Of a DNA stretch of 64,000 nucleotides, positions 22,838-35,709 are shown piece by piece (position 1 is the stretch's first letter; each line of letters begins with the position of its first letter). Below the pieces are notes generated by a model. That model was not told the origin of the DNA, did not search any database, and worked only from the letters and a program-made list of their open reading frames with translations. Source of the DNA: Molanna angustata (taxonomy: Eukaryota; Arthropoda; Insecta; Trichoptera; Molannidae); assembly GCA_963576475.1 (NCBI GenBank), contig OY754964.1:5198149-5262148 (forward strand), read 5' to 3'. A program made the position numbers and the translations under genes.

Positions 22838-23676
22838 TATTATTTATTTTATATTAATAATATATCAAAATACAAAAGAGTTTTGTCAAGAATATTGTCG
22901 ATCGAAAACTTTAATATTTGTACTAAGATAAATTGACAGTTGTGGAGCAGTGAAAATTAGTTTCCCTTCCATCCCAACATCTGTTGAGTTCGATGCCTAA
23001 CTCAGATTCTTACTTTTGTTCATTGCATAAGTTGTTGTGGAATATGTATTGTTATTTTACAATGTTATTTATTTATTTATTTATTTACATTTTTTTGGGA
23101 GACTAACAGCTATTCATTACAGTTTTACATTTCAGATAATAATTAAACAGCCAATTATTAGTCTCCGCTGATAGGCCATAGTTATAAAAACATACATCAG
23201 GAAAATATTATATTGGTCAAAATGAACCCATAGTATTTAAAAAATATGATCCATGTTCAACAGCAAGTGTTGTGCGTTATCAGCTATAATGTTATTAAAA
23301 ATATTTTATAATTAACATCCATTAAACACGCGATGTTAATATATTTTGTTTTTCATGACAGAGCGGAAATAGGTACTTTATATTTCCTATTCTTTACTTT
23401 GGGAACAATTTATCACGACCTTTATCAAGACTAATTATAATAACAAAATGAAACTCGAAAACTGGCAACTTGCGATAAAGTGGCAATATATTATAAATGA
23501 AGAACAAACTTTTTAAACTTGTTAAAACTTCTTTTTATATATAATATATACGACCCGACCGATCTCGGTACTACACTTCAAATAATTTATGATTAATTAT
23601 GTAGATACCTACTTTATTTTTTTAACTGTGGCCACATAGACCCAGTCTCACAGTTAGCCCATAAAATAATAATATA
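22838..23676. other. non-coding sequence
   Basis: (TTTA)n at 23067-23090 is followed by GGGAGACTAACAGCTATTCA, possibly a degraded SINE-1 3' end. Otherwise nothing recognised. Confidence 0.4.
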
Positions 23677-24142
23677 AAGTCTACTTTACACAGACGCTGT
23701 TTTCAACGAGATTCAGGTTTTCGACGGGGTTTTCAACGCAATGGGTAAAAAATAGAACGTGTTCTATTTTCAACGCGATTTTCATCCTTTTTGGTAAAAC
23801 AGAAATCTGTAAAATTATTCGCTGTCGTCGTTACCGACGAGTCAACATGGCTGCCGTTTGCGTTGACTTTTACGTGTGACAATCGCTCGCGATGTATTTT
23901 GTTTATTTGGAAAGTGTCGAAACTTTCGATATTCATTTATTCATATTATATTATACATTTGCACATATAATCGTGTAAACGGTGTAAGGTACTGTAAAAC
24001 GATGTTTGGAGTAAACTCTATTTTGGATGCTGTTTTAAGCCTTGCGTGTAAAGCGATGTTTGGAGTAATTTGTATTTTAGATGCTGTTTTAAGAATTGGA
24101 AACCGGGCCGCGTTGAAAACATCGTCCGTGTAAAGTGTACTT
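23677..24142. mobile_element. MITE with about 33-bp terminal inverted repeats
   Basis: The left end AAGTCTACTTTACACAGACG...TTTTCAACG and the complement of the right end AAGTACACTTTACACGGACG...TTTTCAACG pair over about 33 bases. Inside, a block of about 57 bp (GATGTTTGGAGTAA ... GATGCTGTTTTAAG, 24002 and 24055) is tandemly duplicated. No transposase. Confidence 0.7.
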
Positions 24143-26231
24143 AAGTTAAAAAAAATGATTCAATTTTATTGCCCGTTTAAGCCAAGCTTCTCCTAAAAAA
24201 CATAACAAATGGCATATTTCACCAAGATATATAAAATTACAGTTCAGCAAAGTAGCCACTCGAAGGTCAAATTAGCTGCTTAAACGGTGATAAATATTGA
24301 AATAACCCTGTTTTAGTTGTTATTTAAAAATATATAATTGCGTTACATTCGTTATTATGTGTTATAAAACAGATTTTGAACAAATCAAAAGAGCTACTTA
24401 TTTAAAAATTGTTGAAAGTTATCAAATTATTTCTCACGTGCATCTCGGATTGTTTTCAAAATCATTCCTCAATACCGTATAAAAGTTGTTAAAAAGAAGA
24501 TCTTGGTTTTTTTTAGAAATGATCCTAAAACAATTCAACACCTCTTTCAATATCGTTCTCTTGATCTCCACTAATCCTGCCTAATCTCTCCGCTGGTATA
24601 GGTACCTTTGAGCGACTTTTGAATTAACCTTCTTTCAACAAGATACTTAAGACTGATCCGATATCTTTAGCGATTGTCGACCTCATAATAACAGAGTTCA
24701 AGCTGATTTTTCAAATTAAAAAAAAGTTACAAAAATTAAAAAAAGACCTTATTTTATTTATCAAACAATTTAGCCAAACAATGAATCAAATTTTACCTCT
24801 TTTGAAAGTTCCAGTTATTGAAATAGTAGGTAGTTCTCATCAAGTGTGATTTAATATACGTTCGAGTTGAAAACTATAATAATGTATTGGTTTGAATTCA
24901 AGACAAGTAAATAAAAAAACCTTTTCAAAGTTTTCTTCGCATCAAAATGAAGAACAAGTGAATTAAAGAAAAAGAAATTTATCTATTAACTATATAAAAA
25001 ACGCCTGATATTATGCAATATGTATAGCAGTCACAATCAAATTCAGAAATACAAAATTGTTCAATTTTATCAAAATATCAAATGGATCGAACTGAAAATA
25101 GTTTTTAAAATTTACTGTCATGGGGAATACAAAAATTAGTCGAATGATTTCGGAAATATTACAAACTGGAATGATCAGAAAATGTAATTTCTAGCAAGTT
25201 TTCTTGTTTTAATGGATAATGCCATGGCATCGTGGTGTAGCGATCAGAGATTGCTTCAAATTTACTGCAATGATTTCAAAACCGTGACAACAAAATGGCT
25301 ACTATTGAATTAAAGTGCCAAGAACTGTTTCTGACTTCGGAGATATAGTGTTTGTGTGTTCCGGTTTAGATATTGTTTACTCTATTATGTAAAATTGGAG
25401 CGCCATTTTGTAGAAACTCAATGTGAAGATGAATATGAAGTGTGAAGTGTTTATTCGTAAATGTTGAATTGTTTCATTCAAGTTTAAACTTTCATCTTGA
25501 AAGGTCTATCATGGGAAGGATAATAAACTATGAAAATACCACAAATTGGAGATTAAATTAAATTTAAATTATTTAAGTTTTATTCATATTATACACAATT
25601 AGTGAGGCTATAAATTTCACTACTGTGAAATATAAAAAAAAAATAAATGTTAAAATAGACACCCCTGCTCTATTTTACGCCATGGAGCCATGGATAATGG
25701 TAAAAAAATAACTGTCACCACGATTGAAAATTTATAATCTATCACCTTTTCGATATAACTAAGGTTGTTTGTTGAACTTTATCAAATTCACTTTCTATTT
25801 TACGTGGGATGATCATAATCTTCGCGTGCGACTTTCTGCCAGGAAAAAGTTATTAAAAATGGGGGTGTAGCGAATATTATAATTTGCTTTGGAAACGTTC
25901 GAATATAATACGTTTAAAATGGAAAACAAAATGGATTTACAATGGAAGACCAGAATAGTTATATCCGATAAATTCTTGCTTCATAATATATTACATAATA
26001 AAATAGAGTCACTTTACATTCCTTCATCGATCGTCTTACACGATCTATCGCGATCCACCTGCTCAACAAACACATTTCATATAAAAAAATAATGAAGCAT
26101 ACGTAAAACACTGTCTTAAATAGAACACTATCAACATACAATAAAACATTAATGGTATTGACGTATTTCACATAAAATACAAACCATATCTTAGTAAAAA
26201 TAAATAGATCCTCAACGCAGGCCATGATAAT
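24143..26231. other. non-coding sequence with a shared repeat (25010-25120)
   Basis: No gene seen. About 25010-25120 (GTATAGCAGTCACAATCAAA, TTCAATTTTATCAAAATATC) matches 51188-51300 in the same orientation, a dispersed repeat of unknown class. Confidence 0.45.
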
Positions 26232-26905
26232 CCAACTGTCGATTCTTTCAAGAGAATTTAATTCTCTGAGTGAATCGACAGTATTAAGCCAAGACGAGTG
26301 TATGAAGGAACATTTTGTATGGTGTAGTAGACTAAGTGCATGTCAAAAACACTAACTTAGAGGCTTCGTAGCATATATGTTCTATATACATGGATAAATT
26401 CAGAATTTCAAGTAGAACATATTTTTTTTTGTCTGTCTGTGTGTTCGTCCCCCCCTTATAATTTTTGATCCGCTCAATTTAGAGAGCCCAAAATTTCAGA
26501 ATATAAATTGTTATAAGGCTACCAAACATTCATACTCAGAATTTTGAATTTTCGTTTCAGTCGGGGGTTATCAATTTTTGAATTTTTACTTTATTTTTTC
26601 ATATATCTCGAAACCATATAAGATAGAACGCTGAAAATTGGTATAAATATAGACAAATACAAAATTTCTATTTTTTTTTTAAATTTAAGAAAAACATTTT
26701 TTTTAATAAATTTATGTGTTTGCCTGCCTATATTTCCAAAGTTTTTAAAAATATCGAAAAAATCCGAAACACCCCAACTAGATAATTTGATTTGTTATAA
26801 AAAATATTAGCATTTTAGTAGTACATCTCAATTTTTTTAACAATTTTTATAAAAATTGAATTTAGTCGAAATATCATCTTGTATGTATGATGAAAATATG
26901 TCAAA
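26232..26905 (+). mobile_element. repeat family H, copy H2
   Basis: Begins TCCAACTGTCGATT with a perfect 11-bp outer hairpin (ACTGTCGATTC 26235-26245 / GAATCGACAGT 26272-26282) that encloses a second one (AGAGAATT / AATTCTCT). The remainder is collinear with H1 inverted and, in part, with H3. Non-coding. Confidence 0.75.
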
Positions 26906-28194
26906 GTTACACTAGAACTGTGAAGGAATGAGAAGATATATCATGCTGAATTTTAATTCAATTAATAATATAATTATAGGGATTTTTCGATATTAATTTT
27001 TATTTTGAGTAAACGAAAGAGAAGCTAATTTAATATAGTTGTTGTGTCGTGTTTGCTCTTTCTTGGTGATGGTGTAATAATTCGTTATAATATACCATTT
27101 TAATAGAGCGTTTTGCTCTCATATAACGTGTCTATATATAAAATGTCATTGGAAACGCTACAATAAAAATACATTTGCAGTAAAATTAATTATTGTATGT
27201 ATATTAATCGAAATTCTATTTCATCAATAGCTGGCTTTGATTGCATCCATATTTTTTATTTATATTTTACCCGAAAAGTTACCCCGAAAAATGTAAAATT
27301 GTTAAACAAGATTAATATAAAGATTTTAGCTGTTTACACTTAACTTTTGTTTTAAAACTACAAGATTGTCAAAACATGTGTACCTACTACTTATAAAATA
27401 TGTACAGTATATGTTCAAAGTAATGTAATTTGTTCAAAATTTTGTAAAATTTCCTCAGCCATGTTAAACACCGAACACGATAATGTAATAAAACTTTTTT
27501 GTCACGTTTCTTTGATAGGTAGGTACATACATAGGTTGGTTACCTCACACTTTTTCCAAACTTTTGTCGTTTACTCATTTTCGCCGTTCAAGTGTGCCTG
27601 ACTTTGAGGCGCTACTCATAAATATATATCACAATCCATTATGATTCAATAACCGTTTTTATTTTTATTTATCGTAGATTATAAAATGTTTAAAATTAGG
27701 TTAATCAATTTGTGTGACAAATAATGCGGCAGTGAGAGTTGCTATACAGTTTACATAAAATCAGGCGTAGTTTCCTTTTTATAATACACACCTTGTTAAT
27801 GTTTTGATTTTATATTTTTACTCTTTACTTTATTCTTTGTAGCAGTAAAAAGATGATTTAACAATTTATAAGAATACTTTTTTTTCACACAAAATTATCA
27901 TATAGAATTATTAAATTTATTTTTTTGTCGACAATACTTGATAGAATGCCATTTATTTATTTTTTTTATTTTTACAAGAAAATATTGAAAATATAACGAA
28001 TTTTTTTAATTATTCACTTTATATTTAAATCGACCTGAACGGGGGAATTTCTTCTGTTGTTTGAAGTGAGCAGAGTCCTCAGTGCTCATGTCGGATAGGT
28101 ATTGCCGGGTTAGACCATATTAATACCTTCATGGACCATTATACTGTATTACCTTGAATGTTGTTAGGCATATCTTGTACTGTTGTTAGGCATA
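26906..28194. other. AT-rich non-coding sequence
   Basis: Nothing recognised, apart from a duplicated TGTTGTTAGGCATATCTTG (28158 and 28181) at the edge of the next repeat. Confidence 0.45.
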
Positions 28195-28490
28195 TCTTGC
28201 TTTCATTGTTTACAAACCAATTTCTCAATAGATGGCGTTAAAAAACAGTTTCTACGTCACTTCATATATAAGGCAATGGTGTTTTCAGCAGATTTACATG
28301 ATTGAAATATACAGAATTTTCAAAAATTGGATTGATAGGGATCTCAATAAGAAGACATAATTCGTGAATGTTGCGCAAGCGCACAAAGAGGTCACGCAAC
28401 TCAGCTGATGACAGGTCGTAAGCCCTCTAGGTGCCTTGCGTTCCCGTTTGTCCTACAATATTCCTACTTCGTTTATATTGAGATGTATGC
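28195..28490 (+). repeat. dispersed repeat family A, copy A2
   Basis: TTGTTTACAAACCAATTTCT, CAATAGATGGCG, ATTGGATTGATAGG, GTTGCGCAAGCGCACAAAGA and GATGACAGGTCGTAAGCCCT occur in the same order as in A1 and A3. Unclassified, non-coding. Confidence 0.75.
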
Positions 28491-28539
28491 TTTATTTAAG
28501 CATATATTTGTGTATTCTGTATATGTGGCAAATGAAAAC

Positions 28540-29030
28540 GCACAGTGGACAACAATCAAGACACGTAATGGTCAATGGTCAAGACTAATGTTCCTAGTGG
28601 AGAATTTAGAGTGAGAATTCAAGCTTCGTAAATATGATTTCGCTGAGTGTATTTTTTAATAGTCTCGAAGCGTTTTGGACTGCTGTCAAAGCACAAATAT
28701 CAATGGTCAAGATGCATAGCTGTCAATAGTCAATAGTCAAGACGCAAATCGTTCCATAGTAAAGACGCACAACGGTCAATAGTTAAGACGCACTTCGTTC
28801 CATAGTAAAGACGCACAACGGTCAATAGTTAAGATGCACATTGGTCAATAGTCAAGACACACAGCTGTCAATAGTCAAAATACACAGCGGACAATAGTCA
28901 AGACGCACAGCGATCAATAATTAAGATGCATAGCGGTCAATGGTCAAGATGAGAAGCGGTCAATAGTCAAGACGCACAGCGGTCAATAGTCAATACGCAC
29001 AGCGGTCAATAGTCAAAGCGTATAAAGGTC
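28540..29030. repeat. 23-bp minisatellite
   Basis: A degenerate tandem array of about 20 units near AGCGGTCAATAGTCAAGACG+CAC, best preserved at 28860-29020 and eroded to the left. One higher-order duplication is visible (ACGCACAACGGTCAATAGTT with TCGTTCCATAGTAAAG at 28749-28835). Confidence 0.85.
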
Positions 29031-29770
29031 ATTTTTACCGGTAAATATTTTCGTCTTTACACGTACAACACAATTTACTTCGAGAACTTTCCCTAATATA
29101 TTATTATCCCATTAGATTTTATCGATCTCTTTTCTATCCTAAACCTGTTATTTTGTTCTGTAGACCGTACATAAATTTCATTTTATTTTTCTTTTCACTC
29201 GTATTTTTCTCTGTCTCTGTCTTAAAATACCTTTGATAAAACGGTCGTAATCTTTTAACAACTTTGCAGCGAATCAACCGTGCTGTGGTATGGACAATTG
29301 CTTTCATTTTTAAAGGTCTGCTGCACTTGGACAATTCACCACCCAAGTAAAACTATTTCATGGTGTAGTTTGCAGTTGTATTGGACATATTCTGTGGAGT
29401 AATAAACTGCGCTTTTGTGACAATACCTTTTTTGTCTATTTTGTAATGACCGACGACTATTTTTGTACTGTAAGTCTAACAAGACAAGCAAATAACTTTT
29501 AAACTATCAATGAACAAATCGTTTCTTTCTATAAATACTCTTCTGTCAACATTTTTTTTTAATGAAAATATGTAGTTTTATATAAAAATGAATGGATGAT
29601 ATTGAATCAAATACAAATTGTACATATATGATATTTATTATTTCATATAATGTTCACTAATTCATTAAAGAAATGTGTAGTTATATAATCATTTTATGAA
29701 AAAAATATTAATTATTTCATAAACTAATTTTCAGTTTTCAATGATTTAACAACATCTTTCATAGCCATTT
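29031..29770. other. AT-rich non-coding sequence
   Basis: Nothing recognised. Confidence 0.4.
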
Positions 29771-30400
29771 TACCCTAATCCAACTGTTGATTTGTTCAAG
29801 AGATTTTATTTCTCTAAATAAATTGACAGTATTAATCTAGTAGTCCCGTGTGAGAAAATTTTATTTTGAGTAGTGAACATTTTGGATGGTTTGGAAGTCA
29901 AAAAACACCAACTTAATAGCTTCGCAGCATATAAGCGCCCTTGAGGTGAGTTTTCACGAATTCCAACAATTTTCCGACCATATAATAGATAATATATTAT
30001 GTATTCATGAACTTGGAATTCCGAATAGAAAATGTTGTGTGTATGTATCTGTGTGTGTTTCCCTGATAACTTTTGATCCTCTTGATTTACAAAGCTCAAA
30101 ATTTCAGAAAGTATTGAAAATTTCAGGCCTAGAAAACATTCATACTCCGAATTTTGAAGTTTCGTCCTAGTCAAGATAAACAACATTTTAATTTTATTTT
30201 TTCTTATTCATCTAATTTACTATAAAAGTTAGAACTTTGAAGATTTGTAGTAATAAAGAGAAACCTAATAACTCAAACATTTTTTTTTTTACAAGTTACA
30301 GGGTTTATCAAACTTTTTTAACAATTTTTAGCTACGACATTGTTTCTATTCGTCTATTTGGGGTAGAAACAAAGGAGTGAATTCCGAACAATATTACTCT
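29771..30400 (+). mobile_element. repeat family H, copy H3
   Basis: Starts TCCAACTGTTGATTT with the family hairpin (ACTGTTGATTT 29783-29793 / AAATTGACAGT 29820-29830). Later landmarks are CACCAACTTAATAGCTTCGC, CTTTTGATCC and AACATTCATACTCCGAATTT. More diverged than H1 and H2. Confidence 0.65.
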
Positions 30401-32043
30401 GACACATGTTTTGTGTATGAAAACAAAATATCTTAAAATATTCAATTATTTCGATTTAAGTGTTATATTTATTCATTTCATTTCTTTGTACACGAATAAA
30501 ATTATTTTTGAAACGACTCCGAAATAGATACAATGTTATTTCGTTGTATTTTTAATAATATTAAAAATACACATATTTTCGTTCGGAGAATGATATTATA
30601 TCTACGAAAATTCGTTTTGTATTCAATTTGATAAACGGAAATTAAAAATACTCTAAATGCATAGTCAAAAATGTAATGACGAAGAAGATATTTTAATGTA
30701 TTATTATTTACTGTCAAAAGCTTTTCAATGGGTTTCGATGGGGTAGATGTAAAAAACAAACGAAGAAAATATTTATAATAGTATGAAGGCAGTTAGCGAC
30801 CTCCGTACCTTGCCCGCTTTATCGATCTTCCGTGGACCCTCATAATCTCCCTTGTCTCCTCTACACAACAGTTATAATATTTCCTACTAAATGCTATCAT
30901 AATCTGATATCCAACGGTCACCACCAACGCCATTAACCTTACCTTACCTGGTACAACAGAACACTCAAATAGGTTTATACATTAAGGGAGTGCCATGAAA
31001 TTTTAGACTATAAATATACTTACCGTGTCCAGACATACATATTAGGCCATTCCACTCCAAAACGTTGCAGCAGCAATTGCCACGTCATTTGACACAACCA
31101 AGTCTTCCTCGTTTCATCCCTGTACCATGTATCAGCTAACAAGAAGTTGCTTATCATCTTGGACCTCCTCGCAATACACTCACTTAACGTGTCCGGACAT
31201 ACACATTAGGACTTTCCACTCCAAGACGTTCGTTGCAGCAGCAATTGCCACATCATTTGCCACAGCCAAAATTATCTTTGTCAATCACAGTAAACCTTCA
31301 ACATACACGAACCAGTCGCTTCTCAAACCCTTTTAAAAGTGATATACCGACTATAGAACGATCTTCCGAATTCTACGCGAGTATTTTTAGGATCCGAAAT
31401 AACATTTTCTTGATCTTGGGAAGAATTTATACAGTGGACCTAAATACTAAAACCAGGGGGCAAGTCTGGTCAACAGGCGGAATCAAAACCATCCATGTTT
31501 ACCCATATAATGGAGACTTTATAAGATTATTTTTAATACCTACTCACCACAATATTTAAAAAATAAAGTCACGGCCTACCCCTTCAATCTGCTGACCGTA
31601 TCATACTAGCTATCCCCATTCACAATACATAATTTTTCAGCTCATATTTTCAAGTCAGTACAATCAGCTAGACTATTGAATAGCCTAAGTAATGAAGTAA
31701 CGTCATCTCAATCTATGTAATTCAAATATTCAAAGGTAAACTTAAAAAAACTTTGTCTCTCAAATAGTTCCTGAATTCCTTCTATATCCTTCCGTAACAT
31801 CCTTCTTGTCCTCATTGCTATGATTAGTATTTTTTTTAATTTTATCTTTTCTTTTTTTTTCTCTTTGTATTTTTTGTCTTGCTTCTCTTTTTTATTTTTT
31901 ACCAATTTATTTCTCACTTCATATTATTGTACCAATTTAACTTTAGAGACTTCACGCACTAGCATAAAGATTATGGTAAAGAAATATAAAGGAGTTGGTA
32001 CTCCATTCACTAATATTCGTATGTTCCTACTCAATTCATTTTT
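30401..32043. other. non-coding sequence with a local direct repeat
   Basis: No gene seen. About 31021-31095 (GTGTCCAGACATACATATTA, GCAGCAGCAATTGCCACGTC) recurs at 31189-31262. About 31459-31507 is the repeat also present at 13240. Short open frames here have no recognisable similarity. Confidence 0.45.
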
Positions 32044-33047
32044 ACTCTCCACACTATGGAATAGTGGAGAGTCATGATTTCAAAAATTTTAAGCGTATAT
32101 TTTTTTACATAAATTTCTCAACGAGTATCATGTAGAGAGTGCACACTGTGAGTTTCGTCGTGATGTGTTTGTATGTATGGCGTACGGAGTATGGCGTACG
32201 GCGTTCGGCGTACGGAATTATCCTTTTTGTGTCGTCTCTACAGCCCAAACTATAAGTCCGATCGACTTCATATTTACATGATATGTGTAAAGTGCATAGA
32301 CCTAGAGCTGATAAGTTTTCCATAGACAACTTTTGATTTCTTCTCTATGAATTCATCATTTACGTTGTTCCATAGATATCCGTTAATTTCTTCTCTATGA
32401 ATTCAACTATCCAAATTGCTCTCACGGTCTGGAAAATCGAGTTTTTTTTGTATACTGTTTGAAATTTCGATACAACAAAAATATACTCATCAAAAGTGCA
32501 TTCAAGGATTGTCAATATTTGAAGAAAAAATCTATGGTTTGCCTTATCAATGTGAAATAAATTTCATATTTTTATGAAAAATGTATATAACAGAAGTAAA
32601 ATAGTTTCTGTATGGGAAAATTGAGTGATCAACTTCATATTGATATTGTATGTGTCTCTATAGACAAGTGTATTTTTTACTTTCCATTTCTATCTTCCTC
32701 AAGGGGTAGGCAGTGAGGACCGAGCACCGCATTCTTCTATCTTGACATATACATCGCCTCATCAACATTGATACACTGTCTCATACATACTCATCTTGCT
32801 AGTAGGTTATGCAATTTCACTAAATATTTCTCAACAGGTATCATGTAGAAAATACATACTATGAGTTTCGTGACAATGTTTTTGTGTGTATGGTGTATTG
32901 TGAAAACTTTTGTCATCTGGGAATCTTATGTTTGTTTAAGAATCTAATAGAAATGTACTTCATTTAAATGCATTTAGAGATTGTCAACATTTCAAGAAGA
33001 AAAAATTAACGCGCCTGGAGAGTTTAGTGTTGGCCACAACCCACTCG
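32044..33047 (+). mobile_element. family B element, copy B5
   Basis: Hairpin at 32044-32072 (stem closing on TAGTGGAGAGT), interior like B2 (GGTATCATGTAGAGAGTG-type, CTGATAAGTTTTCCATAGAC) and end GTTGGCCACAACCCACTCG at 33047. It contains an inserted RTE tail (32690-32800) and a second, shorter repeat of its own 5' interior (32826-32905). The GGCGTACG words at 32178-32214 are a small local amplification. Confidence 0.7.
32690..32800 (-). mobile_element. RTE-type LINE 3' tail, minus strand
   Basis: The complement reads ATGTTGATGAGGCGATGTAT, AAGATAGAAGAATG and CACTGCCTACCCCTTGAGG, the same tail as the RTE copies at 15.8 and 46.4 kb. Confidence 0.65.
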
Positions 33048-33049
33048 TT

Positions 33050-33215
33050 TTAAATAAATAATGAATACCTATGTCCGTGTAACAAGTACATCTACATCAT
33101 CATACATTCACATATATTACTGCGCTATAGGTGAACGAAATCGTCATGGCAGGTTTGAACTCACCACCACTGGATTACTAATCCAACGTTGTAACCTCTC
33201 TGCCACAATCAATAT
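33050..33215 (-). mobile_element. SINE-2 copy, minus strand
   Basis: The complement shows GTGGCAGAGAGGTTACAACG, TTGGATTAGTAATCCA, a B-box-like GAGTTCAAACC and GTTCACCTATAGCGC, matching the 13.7-kb SINE through head and body. Confidence 0.75.
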
Positions 33216-34296
33216 ATAACAACCTACTCTTGTGGGACGCAGTAACTGTAAAATTAAATAAAAAGTGAATCAACATTTTTTTTTATTCAAAACAAGGCGC
33301 CCCTATAATTGACAAGTACCTAAGTTAATCCCTGTATAAGGTCAATGGGTACAGAGCGATGGCATTATTAATATTATTACATGAGGGTCTTACGCAGTCG
33401 CATTGTGTGGACTGAATAATGTCCCACTTTGTCACAAAGTAGATACAGCGCTATAGGTATCTAGTGAGGATTATATTTAGAGAGCTCCCAAGGATGAAGC
33501 ACTATAGCTATATCAAATAGAAATTCAAATAATAATATTGTGATTGTGGGTAAAGTTGTGCTAGTACAACATAAAATTACTACATATATGTCATCTTTGT
33601 ATAGTACCAGACACATTGTTGTATTGGCGGATTCAACTTTGTGTCACATTTTTATACAAATTTTATTGTCCGTCCTATGCATGTTGTCCTGAAACGTCCT
33701 GATGAAGTATTTGTTGCTTAAAAACCAAGTTACTCGAATTTAGAACAATAAAATATAAAATATGAAAATAACAGCTGAATAAAGATACTCAACTGTGTAA
33801 AATAACAGTCCCAGAACAGGCTTTTGCCTAGTGGGGCGTTATTAGTTATATTGTATATGTTGTATTTGTTTTTGTGTAATAATAATAATAATAATGATTT
33901 GTAAAAAACAAAATTGTACAGAAATATTGGTTTATTTTTTGGTTATTTTCATTTTTTTATTTTTCTTTATTTTATTGAAATGGTACATCGACAGACATCC
34001 AGCTTACAATTTTCATAAAAAGAAAATAAAATTGGTTATTATTGAGTGCTGGACGTCCAATTACGGATGCACACAAAATTACATGAGCTCCTGTTCAATT
34101 TTTGTACCTTATTTAATTAATATTATATTTGATATTAAAATTAACTCCTTAAATAATTATAACTAGGTACTTCGAAGAAAGTAAAGATCGAAGGACATGT
34201 TAGAAATTAAATTAAAAAAAAATTTCATAAATATAAAATAAAACACACTTTTAAGCCACAAACGATTAATAATTTATATGGCCTAGTTTATTAATT
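33216..34296. other. non-coding sequence with a hammerhead-like motif
   Basis: No gene seen. 33694-33727 reads CGTC-CTGATGA-AGTA-TTTGT-TGCTT-AAAAC, a decayed hammerhead-like core (GAAAC changed to AAAAC). (TAA)n at about 33879-33894. The AT-rich open frame at 33894-34166 has no recognisable similarity. Confidence 0.4.
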
Positions 34297-34304
34297 GTGC
34301 CTTT

Positions 34305-35701
34305 CAGGGCCGGATAAATCATAGAACAACCCGGAACAAGAAATCAGGGCGCTTGTCTAAAAAGGGCGCTTAAAATCCTAAAATGTTAATTATATAAATC
34401 AAAAATTCCCCAGGTATGGCACTCGGTTCTCTCTGCCTTCCCCGAAAGGGACACGGCGTGATGGTGTGTATGATAAAATTCTGCGGTGTTAATATCTTGT
34501 CCGTCTATTACCGTGTTATTCGTAAACATATATAGTCGATTCACACACACACACACACACACAAAATAATCATTCTAATAATTTACTTGCTAAAGTGTTA
34601 AATTATCTACATAATGAAGCCAGCGCCCCCCTATCTGAAATCGCCCGGGCGCTTGATAATGAATTTCATATGAGATGATAGCGGCGTGTTTGAAAACATT
34701 CCAGATGCTACACGCCACAGTAACTTTAATTATACATTATACTAAGAACTCTTATTGCTTGTTAATGAAACTACATAAGCCGTTTCAATAAGCGGAACCT
34801 GTCAGCAACTAATAGCAAGGTTTTCTAAAAAAGGGAAACGAAGTTCTTTAGAAATGTTATGATAATTTCAGTGAAGTTTTCCCTTTCGACTTTAGCGACA
34901 TACTTACTTATTTTCTCGATCTCGGTCGCCGACTCGTCACCTGACTCTTTCAATTATTCATATATTATTGTTTCTATCTCTCTCTTCTGTCTGATGTCAA
35001 ATGTTAACACGTGTCCATATTTTTTACGAGTCTAGTATAGACCATAGATTTTAATATATACCTATAACTAGATGGAATACTAGTCGGCAAAGTGTATCGA
35101 AATCAATGGGAGTTTTCGTGTGCTGTTTTGTGTAAAATTCATTGGCATACCTCGTTTTATTAATATTAATTTATGTAGGTATTTATTATACCAAGAACTT
35201 ATTTAGTGTTTTGTGTTAATTAGAATCGCGATTTGTTTTTTTTTATTTTAAGTTTGGTGTGATTTTAAATTTTTACTGGAATTTGATAATTATATTGAGT
35301 TTTTTTTAATTAAAAATAGTTTTTATGATATTTTTAGTGTTAACATTAGTTATTAAGTTTAGTTTATTTACATAATACTTGAGATAGTTAAAAGGACTTT
35401 TAAATTATATTTAACTTTAAACGGTTTATGTGATGATCCAATATTTTAAAAATTGTAAGATCTAAGGTTTTAGTTTAAAATGCCTACTTCTCAGGATACG
35501 TTACATACATGAATAGGAATAGGTAGAATTATAATTTATTTTTGTTCTTTGGTTTATATTGATATATTGATTTTTACTGTATAATATTGCATAATATACT
35601 GCATAATATAATATTGAAATTCCAAACATTTGAGAAGGAAGGGGGGGGGGGCGGTTTGAAATATATTGCTCTGGGCGCAAAAACATGTTTATCCGGCCCT
35701 G
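34305..35701. mobile_element. non-autonomous hAT element with 8-bp target duplication
   Basis: Left end CAGGGCCGGATAAA (34305-34318). The complement of the right end is CAGGGCCGGATAAA (35688-35701), a perfect 14-bp terminal inverted repeat of hAT type. Both sides are flanked by GTGCCTTT (34297-34304 and 35702-35709), an exact 8-bp duplication as expected for hAT. Length is 1397 bp with no transposase frame. Inside are an RTE tail fragment (34430-34470, CGGTTCTCTCTGCCTTCCCC), a (CA)n run (34540-34563) and a G-run of about 11 (35641-35651). Confidence 0.9.
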
Positions 35702-35709
35702 GTGCCTTT

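Noticed and set aside
28540..29030. Regular short repeats as a possible CRISPR array
   Set aside because: Units are contiguous and degenerate with no unique spacers, and the genome is eukaryotic.
33894..34166. 90-residue ORF with a hydrophobic start
   Set aside because: AT-rich codons, no recognisable similarity, no splice context; likely chance.
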